Positions 28,255 to 36,744 of a stretch of DNA of 64,000 bases are shown here, piece after piece (position 1 is the first letter of the stretch; every line of letters starts with the position of its first letter). The stretch lies in assembly GCF_020544405.1 (NCBI RefSeq), contig NZ_CP065410.1:930001-994000 (forward strand). The letters are read 5' to 3'. The notes below the pieces were generated by a model. It was not told the DNA's origin and searched no databases. It was given only the letters and a program-made list of their open reading frames with translations. Made by a program: the position numbers and the translations under genes. The DNA is from Pseudomonas sp. IAC-BECa141. Its GTDB lineage: Bacteria > Pseudomonadota > Gammaproteobacteria > Pseudomonadales > Pseudomonadaceae.

Positions 28255-29670
28255 TTACAGGATGTTGAATGGAACGGTGGTCACCAGACGGAACTCGTTG
28301 ATGCTGCCGTCAGCCTGGTTTTCGCTTGCACGGTGCGCGGTGTAGGTCGCGCGAACGGTGGTGGCTTTCAGCGGACCGCTCTGTACGGCATAAGTGGCAC
28401 CGATGCCGTATTCATAGTGGTGTTCGCCGTCCATCGACTGCACGCCATCGTAGCCGCCACCCTTGTAGTGAGTGCCGTCGATGCCCCAGCCGCGGGCCTG
28501 GTAGATGTTGAACTTCAGGCCTGGCACACCGTATTCGGCCATGTTCAGACCGTAGGCCACCTGGAAGGATTTCTCGTTCGGGCCGTTGAAGTCCGACAGC
28601 AGGGAGTTGGCCAGGTAGATACCGTTGGTTTCGTGCAGGTAGTCGAAGTACTCGTTACCGTTCACTTCCTGGTAGGAGAAGGTCAGGGTATGCGCCTGGT
28701 GAGTCAGGCCGAACGACAGGGAATAGGTGTCGTTGTCGATTTCACCCAGTTTCTTCTTACCTTCATCCACGGTCTTGTAGTAGTTCAGACCGGTGGTCAG
28801 AGCCAGCACCGAGCTGTCACCCAGCACGTGGGTGGCGCCGAAGTAGTACTGGTTCCACAGGTCTTCGGCCTGGGTGCCCCACAGGCTGGTGGTCAGGCTG
28901 GCGAACGGCTGGTACGAGATGCCGCCGGTGTGAACGTGGTCTGCTTCGGCATCGATCGCGCCGTATTCGGAGCGGAACTTGCTCAGGCTTTCTTCGGTAC
29001 GCGGCGAAACGCGGTCGAACGAGGCCAGGTCGAAGGACAGATTGTTCAGCTCTTCGCTATGGATCGCGATACCTTCGAAGCTCGATGGCAGCGGACGGTT
29101 GCCGATCACATCAACCTGCGGGCTGCTGAAGTTCATGCGGCCGGCGGTCAGGGTGGTGTTGGAGATGCGTGCCTTGACGTTGGCCAGGCCGACTTTGCTC
29201 CACTGGCCCTGGGCTTCGCCGCCTTCACGGGTCAGGGTACGGTTGTTGCCCGCGCCCGGACGGGTGCCTGGTGCGCCGCCATTGTTGGCCGCCAGGTTCT
29301 CGCGGTCACGTTCCAGCGCGATGGCGTTGTACGCTGCCACTTCGGTGCTGAAACCGACGGTGCCTTCGGTGAAGCCCGAGTTGTACTTGACGATGGTGCC
29401 TTGCACCCAGTTGATACGGCGGTCGGTCGGGGTGGCTACGCCATCCTTGCGATAGGTGAACTTGCCGCCGCGCTTGAGTTGTTCGTTGGCGTACCAGTTA
29501 CGGGTCGTGCCGCTGATTGTGGAGCCTTCGAGGAAGCCGGTGGCTTCGGCCTGGGCGCTCTTTTCATTGACGGTCACCGGGGTGAACGCCTGGCTTTGGG
29601 TTTCCGCGTAAGCCGTGGCGGTGATGCTGCTGATGGCCAAGGCCAGTATCGCGGTATTGCTCAGTTTCAT
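28255..29670 (-). CDS. opdP: OprD-family outer-membrane porin OpdP (dipeptide channel)
   Basis: The 471-aa porin has a signal peptide ending at AYA before ETQSQAF. It shows the OprD-type beta-barrel: long alternating strands, the early motif GFLEGSTISGTTRNWYANEQ, and a terminal strand VTTVPFNIL. OpdP of P. aeruginosa imports glycine-glutamate dipeptides and carbapenems and is encoded inside the dpp locus, as here. AAGGAG precedes the ATG. A 12-bp palindrome lies 80 bases upstream. Confidence 0.9.
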   Translation of the reverse strand: MKLSNTAILALAISSITATAYAETQSQAFTPVTVNEKSAQAEATGFLEGSTISGTTRNWYANEQLKRGGKFTYRKDGVATPTDRRINWVQGTIVKYNSGFTEGTVGFSTEVAAYNAIALERDRENLAANNGGAPGTRPGAGNNRTLTREGGEAQGQWSKVGLANVKARISNTTLTAGRMNFSSPQVDVIGNRPLPSSFEGIAIHSEELNNLSFDLASFDRVSPRTEESLSKFRSEYGAIDAEADHVHTGGISYQPFASLTTSLWGTQAEDLWNQYYFGATHVLGDSSVLALTTGLNYYKTVDEGKKKLGEIDNDTYSLSFGLTHQAHTLTFSYQEVNGNEYFDYLHETNGIYLANSLLSDFNGPNEKSFQVAYGLNMAEYGVPGLKFNIYQARGWGIDGTHYKGGGYDGVQSMDGEHHYEYGIGATYAVQSGPLKATTVRATYTAHRASENQADGSINEFRLVTTVPFNIL

Positions 29671-29749
29671 GGGTGAAGCTCCTTTACTTTCTTTTTATGC
29701 CGGCTTGTTTTGGTTGGCCGGTTATTGGTTTAGAACTCATTCACACATC

Positions 29750-29761
29750 GCAAACGTTTGC
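29750..29761. promoter_or_regulatory. Perfect 12-bp palindrome GCAAACGTTTGC upstream of opdP
   Basis: GCAAACGTTTGC has the central CG of LacI/PurR-family operators (the E. coli PurR consensus contains exactly these 12 bases). It lies 80 bases upstream of opdP and 87 bases beyond the end of the preceding binding-protein gene. No LacI-family gene is in the window. Confidence 0.4.
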
Positions 29762-29847
29762 AAAAGGCCTGAATGGCGAATTTCGGCAAAGCGCTTGCGT
29801 GAGGGGGTAGACGGCCCCCTCAGCGTTGCGGCTAATCGGTTGTTTGT

Positions 29848-31446
29848 TTAATCGATGCTGACACCCGAAAACACGTTGCGACCGAACGGGCTCACCTTGA
29901 ACCCTTCGACTTTGGCGCTCAGCGGCTGGTTGACCGTCGAGTGGGCGACAGGCGTGATCGGCACTTGCTGCTTGAGCAGTTGTTGGGCCTGTTTGTAGAG
30001 GACGGTGCGCTGGTCGCGGTCGGTGACGACCTTGGCCTGCTTGATCAGCTTGTCGTAAGCCGGATCGCACCACATGGAGTAGTTGTTGCCGCCGATGGCA
30101 TCGCAGCTGTACAGCGTGCCGAGCCAGTTGTCCGGATCCCCGTTGTCACCGGTCCAGCCGATCAGGCTGATGTCGTGCTCGCCATTCTTGGTGCGCTTGA
30201 TGTACTCGCCCCATTCGTAGCTGACGATCTTCACTTTCAGACCGATTTTGGCCCAGTCAGCCTGGAGCATTTCGGCCATCAGTTTGGCGTTCGGGTTGTA
30301 CGGACGTTGTACCGGCATCGCCCACAGGGTGATCTCGGTGCCTTCCTTGACGCCGGCAGCCTTGAGCAGCTCTTTGGCTTTTTCCGGGTTGTAGGCGGCG
30401 TCCTTGATGGTGTCGTCGTAGGACCATTGGGTCGGCGGCATGGCGTTGACTGCCAGTTGGCCGGCGCCTTGATAAACCGCGTTGAGAATCCCCTGTTTAT
30501 TCACCGCCATGTCCAGTGCCTGACGCACTTCGAGCTGGTCGAACGGCTTGTGGCGCACGTTGTAGGCGATGTAGCCGAGGTTGAAGCCCGGCTTCTCGAT
30601 CAATTGCAGTTTCGGATCGTTCTTCAGTGCCGGTACATCGGCCGGACGCGGGTGCAGCGTGATCTGGCATTCGCCGGCCTTGAGCTTTTGCACGCGTACC
30701 GAAGCATCGGTATTGATCGCGAAAATCAGGTTTTTCAGCTTCACCCGGCTCTGATCCCAGTAATGCGGGTTGCCGGTGTAGCGGATGTTCGAGTCTTTCT
30801 GATAGCTCTTGAACACGAACGGGCCAGTGCCGATCGGCTTCTGGTTGATGTCGCTCGGTTTGCCTTCGGCCAGCAGCTTGTCGGCGTACTCGGCGGACAG
30901 GATGGCGGCGAAGCTCATGGCGATGTTCTGGATGAACGCGGCGTCGACGCTGTTGAGCGTCATGACCACGGTCAGCGGCCCGGTCTTCTCGACCTTGGCG
31001 ATGTTCTTGTTGAGGCTCATCCCGTTGAAATACGGGAACTCGGTCGGATAAGCCTTACGGAATGGCTGTTGCGGATCGAGCATGCGGTTAAACGTGAACA
31101 GCACGTCGTCGGCATTGAAGTCGCGCGTGGGTTTGAAGTACGGCGTTGTATGAAACTTCACACCTTCGCGCAGGTGAAAGGTGTACTTGAGACCATCCTC
31201 GGAAATATCCCAGCTGGTTGCCAGGCCCGGTACGACATTGGTCGCGCCTTTTTCGAACTCGGCCAGCCGGTTGTACAGCGGTTCGGCGGCGTCGTTATCG
31301 GTCGCCGTTGTGTACTGAGCGGTATCGAAACCGGCCGGGCTGCCTTCGGAGCAGAACACCAGACTGTTGCTGGCGGCGAAACTGGCGGACGCGGCGGTCA
31401 ACAGACCGGCGCCCAGCAATGCGGAAAAAACCAAGGTATGGCGCAT
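29848..31446 (-). CDS. Dipeptide-binding protein, DppA paralogue
   Basis: The 532-aa periplasmic family-5 binding protein starts at ATG 31446 after GAGGGAG, with a signal peptide ending ASFA before ASNSLVFCSEGSPAG. Core motifs are GLKYTFHLREGVKFHTTPYF and KPIGTGPFVFKSYQKDSNIR. It is very similar along its length to the next paralogue (31747-33372), so the two are a recent tandem duplication. In P. aeruginosa the several DppA proteins share one DppBCDF permease and differ in peptide preference; the same is likely here. Confidence 0.9.
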   Translation of the reverse strand: MRHTLVFSALLGAGLLTAASASFAASNSLVFCSEGSPAGFDTAQYTTATDNDAAEPLYNRLAEFEKGATNVVPGLATSWDISEDGLKYTFHLREGVKFHTTPYFKPTRDFNADDVLFTFNRMLDPQQPFRKAYPTEFPYFNGMSLNKNIAKVEKTGPLTVVMTLNSVDAAFIQNIAMSFAAILSAEYADKLLAEGKPSDINQKPIGTGPFVFKSYQKDSNIRYTGNPHYWDQSRVKLKNLIFAINTDASVRVQKLKAGECQITLHPRPADVPALKNDPKLQLIEKPGFNLGYIAYNVRHKPFDQLEVRQALDMAVNKQGILNAVYQGAGQLAVNAMPPTQWSYDDTIKDAAYNPEKAKELLKAAGVKEGTEITLWAMPVQRPYNPNAKLMAEMLQADWAKIGLKVKIVSYEWGEYIKRTKNGEHDISLIGWTGDNGDPDNWLGTLYSCDAIGGNNYSMWCDPAYDKLIKQAKVVTDRDQRTVLYKQAQQLLKQQVPITPVAHSTVNQPLSAKVEGFKVSPFGRNVFSGVSID

Positions 31447-31702
31447 GACGCTCCCTCTTTTTTTAGTGTTGTTCAATGCGCCGCGATCCCGTCCAGGGAA
31501 GTTGTGGCGGCATCGAGTTCAAACCAATACGGCAGCAAAACCGATGGTCCACGCAGTCACTGGTCAGAACCCGACGGTAGGGGCCGTGGGTCTGGCAGTA
31601 AATGCGCTGAGTCCTAAAGACTCGTAGGAAAAGGCAACACGTCCTGAACCAACTCGGTAAGACCGGTTGGAAAAGTTTGTAGGCAGATTCCTAACTTCTC
31701 GG

Positions 31703-31741
31703 CAAAAAAAACAGCGGCGACGCTGAAAACGTCGCCGCTGC
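31703..31741 (-). terminator. Strong intrinsic terminator after a dppA paralogue
   Basis: CAGCGGCGACG and CGTCGCCGCTG pair around CTGAAAA, and on the minus strand eight T residues follow. It lies 5 bases after the binding-protein gene at 31747-33372. The rest of the 31447-31702 gap shows no gene; a promoter for the next paralogue is expected there but I cannot place it firmly. Confidence 0.92.
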
Positions 31742-31746
31742 TTCTT

Positions 31747-33372
31747 TTATTTGCTGACGCTGACGCCGTAGAAGGAGTTCAAGCCGAATGGGCTGATCTT
31801 GAAGTCCTGCACGTTGGCGCGCATGGGTTGATACACCGTCGAGTGAGCGATAGGTGTCATAGGGACTGCATCTTTGAGGACGTGCTGCGCCTCTTTGTAG
31901 AGTTCGGTGCGCTTGGCCTGGTCAGTGGTGCGCTTGGCTTCTTTCACGAGGCCGTCGAATTTCTTGTCGCACCATTTGGAGAAGTTGTTGCCGCTCAGGG
32001 AGTCGCAACCAAACAACACGTTGAGCCAGTTGTCCGGATCACCATTGTCACCGCTCCAGCCAATGATCATCGCCTGGTTCTCGCCACCCTTGGAGCGCTT
32101 GATGTACTCGCCCCATTCGTAGCTCTGGATCTTCACTTTCAGGCCGATCTTGGACCAGTCGGACTGGAGCATTTCAGCCATCAGCTTGGCGTTCGGGTTG
32201 TACGGACGCTGCACCGGCATCGCCCACAGGACGATCTCGGTACCTTCCTTGACGCCGGCTTCCTTGAGCAGTTGCTTGGCTTTCTCGGGATCGTACTTGG
32301 CGTCCTTGATGGTGGTGTCGTAGGACCACTGGGTCGGCGGCATGGCGTTGACGGCCAGTTGGCCGGCGCCCTGGTAAACCGAGTCGATGATCTGAGGCTT
32401 GTTGACCGACATGTCCAGTGCCTGGCGAACGCGCAGGTCGGCCAGCGGGTTAGGCTCGTTGCTGCCCTTGACCTTGTCCATCACGTTGTAGGCGATGTAG
32501 CCCAGGTTGAAACCGGCCTGGTCCGGCATTTTCAGCGCAGGGTCGGCTTTCAGTGCGGCGAGGTCGGCCGGACGCGGGAACAGGGTGACCTGGCACTCGT
32601 TCTTTTTCAGCTTCTGGATACGTACCGACGGGTCGGTGGTGATGGCGAAGATCAGGTTGTCGATCTTCACGTCTTCAGGCTTCCAGTAGTCCTTGTTGCC
32701 GGTGTAACGGATGTTGGAGTCTTTCTGGTAGCTCTTGAACACGAACGGACCAGTGCCGATCGGCTTCTGGTTGATGTCGGCAGCCTTGCCTTCCTTCAGC
32801 AGCTGGGCTGCGTACTCGGCGGACTGAACAGACGCGAAGCTCATGGCCATGTTCTGGATGAACGCGGCGTCGACTTCTTTCAGGGTGAACTTGACGGTGT
32901 GGTCGTCGACTTTATCGATCTTGGTGATGTTGGTGTCCATCCCCATGTCGGTGAAGTACGGGAATTCGGTCGGGTACGCCTTACGGAACGGGTCATCCTT
33001 GTTAATCATGCGATTGAAGGTGAACAGCACGTCGTCGGCGTTGAAGTCACGAGTCGGCTTGAAATACGGGGTGGTGTGGAACTTGACGCCTTCACGCAGG
33101 TGGAAGGTGTAAGTCAGGCCGTCATCAGAAATGTCCCACTTGGTCGCCAGACCAGGAACAACGGCGGTGCCGCCGCGCTCGAACTGGGTCAGACGGTTGA
33201 ACATGGTTTCGGCTGAGGCGTCGAAGTCGGTTCCGGTGGTGTATTGGCCTGGGTCGAAACCGGCCGGGCTGCCTTCGGAGCAGAACACCAGGTTAGTCGC
33301 AGCGGAAGCGAAAGGTGCGGAGGCTAACAAGCCTGCGCCGACTAAAAACGGAATGACCGCGTGTTTAAGCAT
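31747..33372 (-). CDS. Dipeptide-binding protein, DppA paralogue
   Basis: The 541-aa periplasmic family-5 protein starts at ATG 33372 with GAGG 7-8 bases upstream. The signal peptide ends ASA before ATNLVFCSEGSPAG. Core motifs match the neighbour at 29848-31446 (GLTYTFHLREGVKFHTTPYF; KPIGTGPFVFKSYQKDSNIR). It has its own strong terminator and a 260-base upstream gap (33373-33632) with no gene, so it may be made as a separate transcript, as suits an abundant binding protein. Confidence 0.9.
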   Translation of the reverse strand: MLKHAVIPFLVGAGLLASAPFASAATNLVFCSEGSPAGFDPGQYTTGTDFDASAETMFNRLTQFERGGTAVVPGLATKWDISDDGLTYTFHLREGVKFHTTPYFKPTRDFNADDVLFTFNRMINKDDPFRKAYPTEFPYFTDMGMDTNITKIDKVDDHTVKFTLKEVDAAFIQNMAMSFASVQSAEYAAQLLKEGKAADINQKPIGTGPFVFKSYQKDSNIRYTGNKDYWKPEDVKIDNLIFAITTDPSVRIQKLKKNECQVTLFPRPADLAALKADPALKMPDQAGFNLGYIAYNVMDKVKGSNEPNPLADLRVRQALDMSVNKPQIIDSVYQGAGQLAVNAMPPTQWSYDTTIKDAKYDPEKAKQLLKEAGVKEGTEIVLWAMPVQRPYNPNAKLMAEMLQSDWSKIGLKVKIQSYEWGEYIKRSKGGENQAMIIGWSGDNGDPDNWLNVLFGCDSLSGNNFSKWCDKKFDGLVKEAKRTTDQAKRTELYKEAQHVLKDAVPMTPIAHSTVYQPMRANVQDFKISPFGLNSFYGVSVSK

Positions 33373-33632
33373 GTTGGCCTCATGATTTGTTGTCATTTTT
33401 TAGTAGTGAGGTACGACCTCGTGAGTCGTGCCTGCGGATACTTATGCAGGGCCCATACCCAATGCAAGATCCAGAGCGCTCGGCGGCGTCAAAGCGTGGC
33501 ACGAACGTACCTTAATGTCGCATCCGTATAACTTCTGACGCATTTGACCGTTTGCGGCCGGTTTTTACGGTGCAAACGAAGCCCCAAAACGGTGCGCCGG
33601 TCACGTTGTGCGCGCCGGATTGGGGCCGGGTG

Positions 33633-35234
33633 TTACTTATTTATACCCACCCCGTAAAAGGGGGTTAGACCGAACGGGCTGATCTTGAAGTCGGTGACTT
33701 CCTTGCGCAGTGGCTGGAACACCGTGGAATTGGCGATCGGCGTGATCGGCACCTGCTGTTTGAGGATCAGTTGCGCCTGTTGATACAGTTTTACCCGTTG
33801 CGATTTATCGGTGGACACCTTGGCCTGCTGCACCAGTTTGTCGTAAGCCGGATCGCACCACTTGGCGTAGTTGCTGCCTTTTACCGCGGCGCAGCTGTAA
33901 AGCACGCCCAGCCAGTTGTCCGGGTCGCCGTTGTCACCGGTCCAGCCGTAGATCATCGCGTCGTGTTCGCCATTCTTGGCGCGCTTGATGTACTCGCCCC
34001 ATTCATAGCTGACGATGTTGGCCTTGATCCCGATCTTCTCCCAGTCCTGCTGGATCATCTGCGCCGACATCCGCGCATTCGGATTGGAGGCGCGCTGCAC
34101 GGTCATGGCCCAGAGGTTGATGGTTGTACCCGGTGCAACCCCGGCTTCCTTGAGTAGCGCCCTGGCTTTTACCGGGTCGTGCGGCGCGTCTTTTATGTTC
34201 GGATCGAACGACCATTGCGCTGGCGGCAAGGCGTTTTGCGCGAGCTGCCCGGCACTCTGATAAACCGCTTTGATGATCGCCGGTTTGTCGATGGCCATGT
34301 CCAGCGCCTGGCGCACTTTGAGCTGATCCAGCGGTGGATGAGTGGTGTTGTAGGCGAGAAAGCCGAGGTTGAATCCGGCCTGCTTCAATACGCGCAAGTT
34401 CGGGTCTTTTTCCATCACTTCAATGTCGGCCGGGCGCGGGTAGCCGCTGACCTGGCATTCGCCGGTCTTGAGCTTTTGCAGGCGTACGGCGGCGTCCGGG
34501 GTGATCGAGAACACCAGGTTATCGAGCTTCACGTCCTCGGGTTTCCAGTAGTCCTTGTTCGCCGCGTAGCGGATCTGCGCGTCCTTCTGGTAGCGCTTGA
34601 ACACGAACGGGCCGGTGCCGACCGGTTTCTGGTTGAGGTCGGCGGCGTGGCCTTTCTTCAGCAGCTGCGCGGCGTATTCGGCCGATTGCACCGAGGCAAA
34701 GCTCATGGCGAGGTTTTGCACGAACGCGGCGTCAACGTTGTTCAGGTTGAAGCGCACGGTGTTTTCGTCGAGCTTTTCCACGGATTTGATTGTGCTGTTC
34801 AGGCCCATGTCGGTGAAGTACGGGGATTCTGCAGGGTAGGCCTTGCGGAAGGCGTTTTCCGGGTCGAGCAGGCGCTGGAAGGTGAACAGCACGTCATCGG
34901 CGTTGAAGGTGCGGGTCGGGGTGAAGTAGTCGGTGGTGTGGAATTTTACGTTTTGGCGCAGGTGGAAGGTGTATTGGAGGCCGTCCGGGCTTACGTCCCA
35001 GCTTGTGGCCAGGCCCGGTTCGATGTCGGTGCTGCCGCGTTTGAATTGGGTGAGGCGGTTGAAGACGGTTTCGGCGGAGGCGTCGAAGTCGGTGCCGCTG
35101 GTGTATTGGCTGGGGTCGAAGCCTGCGGGGCTGGCTTCGGAGCAGTAGACGAGGGTTGTTGCTGCGTTGGCGATGGGGGTTATGGCGGTCAGGGCCAGGG
35201 TGATCAGGAGTGGTTTTAGGGTGGTTCTTTGCAT
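33633..35234 (-). CDS. Dipeptide-binding protein, DppA paralogue (distal)
   Basis: The 533-aa periplasmic family-5 protein starts at ATG 35234 (MQRTTLKPLLITLAL); an in-frame start at 35405 would add 57 residues before the signal peptide and is not credible. The signal peptide ends IANA before ATTLVYCSEASPAG. The same motifs as the other paralogues are present (KPVGTGPFVFKRYQKDAQIR). Codon third positions in the first 150 codons are even richer in G/T than in its neighbours. It is the most upstream gene of the dpp locus. Confidence 0.9.
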   Translation of the reverse strand: MQRTTLKPLLITLALTAITPIANAATTLVYCSEASPAGFDPSQYTSGTDFDASAETVFNRLTQFKRGSTDIEPGLATSWDVSPDGLQYTFHLRQNVKFHTTDYFTPTRTFNADDVLFTFQRLLDPENAFRKAYPAESPYFTDMGLNSTIKSVEKLDENTVRFNLNNVDAAFVQNLAMSFASVQSAEYAAQLLKKGHAADLNQKPVGTGPFVFKRYQKDAQIRYAANKDYWKPEDVKLDNLVFSITPDAAVRLQKLKTGECQVSGYPRPADIEVMEKDPNLRVLKQAGFNLGFLAYNTTHPPLDQLKVRQALDMAIDKPAIIKAVYQSAGQLAQNALPPAQWSFDPNIKDAPHDPVKARALLKEAGVAPGTTINLWAMTVQRASNPNARMSAQMIQQDWEKIGIKANIVSYEWGEYIKRAKNGEHDAMIYGWTGDNGDPDNWLGVLYSCAAVKGSNYAKWCDPAYDKLVQQAKVSTDKSQRVKLYQQAQLILKQQVPITPIANSTVFQPLRKEVTDFKISPFGLTPFYGVGINK

Positions 35235-35487
35235 GTCTGGCCCGTGGGTCTGGAGGTGGTTGTTCCTTGAGGTTAGCGGGGATTTGAGGGGGATCGGAAA
35301 TATCGTTTTTTGAGGGGATGCGTCTATCTCGGTATATCTGGGCTTGTGTACATATCCATTGCTGCGGTAACGGCTTCTTAGGGTTCCGCCCTTACGGCGG
35401 GTCACTTTTTACAAACGCCTAAAAAGTAACCAAAAACGCTTGCTCCTGCGTTCGGCCCCTCGCTGAGGCTCGGGGTTCCTTCGCTCC

Positions 35488-35593
35488 GGGATTTATCCGG
35501 GGGGCATCGCCTACGGTTTGCTTCGCTGCACCTCCTCTCGATGTGTTTGGCTTCGCCAAACGGTCGCTGCGCTCCCACCCCCGGATAAATCCC
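35488..35593. repeat. Inverted-repeat element in the 35.2-36.2 kb gap
   Basis: A perfect 16-bp inverted repeat, GGGATTTATCCGGGGG and CCCCCGGATAAATCCC, encloses about 75 bases with an inner TTTGGC/GCCAAA hairpin (35546-35560). The flanks (35381-35640) look like the dispersed intergenic repeat common in fluorescent pseudomonads. Short open frames here are not convincing genes. Confidence 0.65.
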
Positions 35594-35769
35594 TCCACTC
35601 AGCCTTCCGACGTCGCCCGTGGATCAAGATCAAAAGCTGCAGCCGAGCTAACGCTCATCCTGTTGAGTGGTGGTGGGGCAACAGCTAGAGCGGTTTGTGT
35701 GCTTTTCGGATTTTGAATTCACCTTCGATATCTCACGTCGGCGTATTTCATTTAAACGATGCGGTCAGT

Positions 35770-35791
35770 CCCCTCTCCCTCCGGGAGAGGG
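35770..35791. repeat. Short palindromic repeat CCCTCTCCC/GGGAGAGGG
   Basis: CCCTCTCCC pairs with GGGAGAGGG around TCC, followed by CTAGGGTGAGGG. I recall this pattern as a dispersed repeat in many proteobacterial genomes. It has no T-tract. Confidence 0.6.
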
Positions 35792-35815
35792 CTAGGGTGA
35801 GGGCAGCTTTTGGTC

Positions 35816-35870
35816 GTTCCCACGCTCCGCGTGGGAATGCAGCCCGGGACGCTCCGCGTTCCATTTTCGG
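35816..35870. repeat. Partial copy of the 'CGTTCCCACGCTCCGCGTGGGAA' repeat
   Basis: CGTTCCCACGCTCCGCGTGG and the following ATGCAGCCCGGGACGCTCCG match the left half of the 108-bp palindromic element at 50553-50660. The right half is missing here. Confidence 0.75.
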
Positions 35871-35976
35871 ATGTTTAAAGATGTGTGGGATTCACCGAAC
35901 CTTCCCACAAGTTTTTCAGGTTGTCCGTCGGAACCACGCTCTCTAGTCTTTGGTTGTCGCAGAAAACTCTGTGATT

Positions 35977-36127
35977 GGGTGTGAGAACCCAGGCAAGCGA
36001 GTGTTATTCAAACGTCAGTCCGACCATAATTGCCGCCAGCATTCCTGCTGCCTGTAATTGATTTATGGCGGCTGTGTGCGGGCAGACTTCGGTCTGGCCG
36101 GAATCTCCTTGCCCGGTTTCTCACCCC
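35977..36127 (+). ncRNA. Candidate structured leader RNA upstream of the DUF6124 gene
   Basis: Three nested helices can be drawn. The outer stem pairs GTGAGAA (35981-35987) with TTCTCAC (36118-36124) and extends on both sides (GGG/CCC outside, CC/GG inside, single-base bulges). One inner stem is GCCGCCA (36032-36038) with TGGCGGC (36066-36072). The second is CGG-CAGAC-TTCG-GTCTG-CCG (36079-36100, with a mismatch), closed by a UUCG-type tetraloop. The domain ends about 70 bases before the ATG at 36199. It looks like a cis-regulatory RNA; the function and any ligand are unknown. Confidence 0.55.
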
Positions 36128-36198
36128 GCACATAGCTGCCACCTCTTCGCCGCGTGAGAACGGCATTTGGTGGCTTCAAGTCAGCAAGGAGTTAATCA

Positions 36199-36558
36199 AT
36201 GAACAAGGTTGTCCCCGATCCACCCTTCGAAACACCCACCCCCCTCGAAGAAGCCATGCGCGCCGAAGACCTCGCCCGCAACCGCGAAGCCATCAAACGC
36301 GCCCTCGACTATTACCTGTGCCCCAATCCTTCCAAACCGCGCCCGAGCACGATGTACATGGTCACTCCTAACGTCGACACCGAAAGCCTGCTGGCCAATG
36401 CCTGCGAATCCCTGGCCTCGGCCAGTACGATCGCGAGCAATTTCGCCAATGAACTCAGCGGTTCGCAGCGCAGTACGGCGCTCGGCATCCAGCAGATCAT
36501 CATGCTGGCCGAGCTTGCGGTGAACCGGGCGCTGGATCGGGTTGATCCGCGAGCCTGA
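36199..36558 (+). CDS. DUF6124 family protein
   Basis: A 119-aa protein of a small Pseudomonas-restricted family of unknown function. It has a variable charged N-terminus (PPFETPTPLEEAMRAEDLAR), a Pro-rich centre, and a conserved part TESLLANACESLASASTIAS followed by a helix (QQIIMLAELAVNRALD). There is no signal peptide or membrane span. AAGGAG lies 7 bases before the ATG. Members I remember often have long, repeat-like leaders, and one with clear RNA structure precedes this gene. Confidence 0.8.
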   Translation: MNKVVPDPPFETPTPLEEAMRAEDLARNREAIKRALDYYLCPNPSKPRPSTMYMVTPNVDTESLLANACESLASASTIASNFANELSGSQRSTALGIQQIIMLAELAVNRALDRVDPRA

Positions 36559-36578
36559 CGACCGAGTCATCGTTCATT

Positions 36579-36660
36579 GCGGGCAAGCCCGCTCCCACAG
36601 GGTCGTGCGCGATTTCAATAAATCCACAGAACGGGTGGGAGCTGGCTTGCCAGCGATGAC
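36579..36660. repeat. Inverted pair of REP elements (REPIN)
   Basis: GCGGGCAAGCCCGCTCCCAC at the left and GTGGGAGCTGGCTTGCCAGC at the right are REP sequences in opposite orientation with about 35 bases between. Confidence 0.8.
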
Positions 36661-36692
36661 GGCAGAGCTGACAACACAAATCCCGGGCATAA

Positions 36693-36726
36693 AAAAACCG
36701 GCGATCATTCCTGATCGCCGGTTTTT
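36693..36726. terminator. Bidirectional intrinsic terminator
   Basis: AAAAACCGGCGATCA pairs with TGATCGCCGGTTTTT around TTCC. It serves the convergent DUF6124 and SIMPL genes. Confidence 0.92.
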
Positions 36727-36744
36727 CATTCAGCCGTCACTCAA

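Noticed and set aside
33373..33632. GCCCCAA/TTGGGGC inverted repeat between two dppA paralogues
   Set aside because: Short stem, large loop and no T-tract; it is not convincing as a terminator or operator.
35695..35946. 83-codon frame in the gap after dpp
   Set aside because: It runs through two repeat families and has no ribosome site or family likeness.
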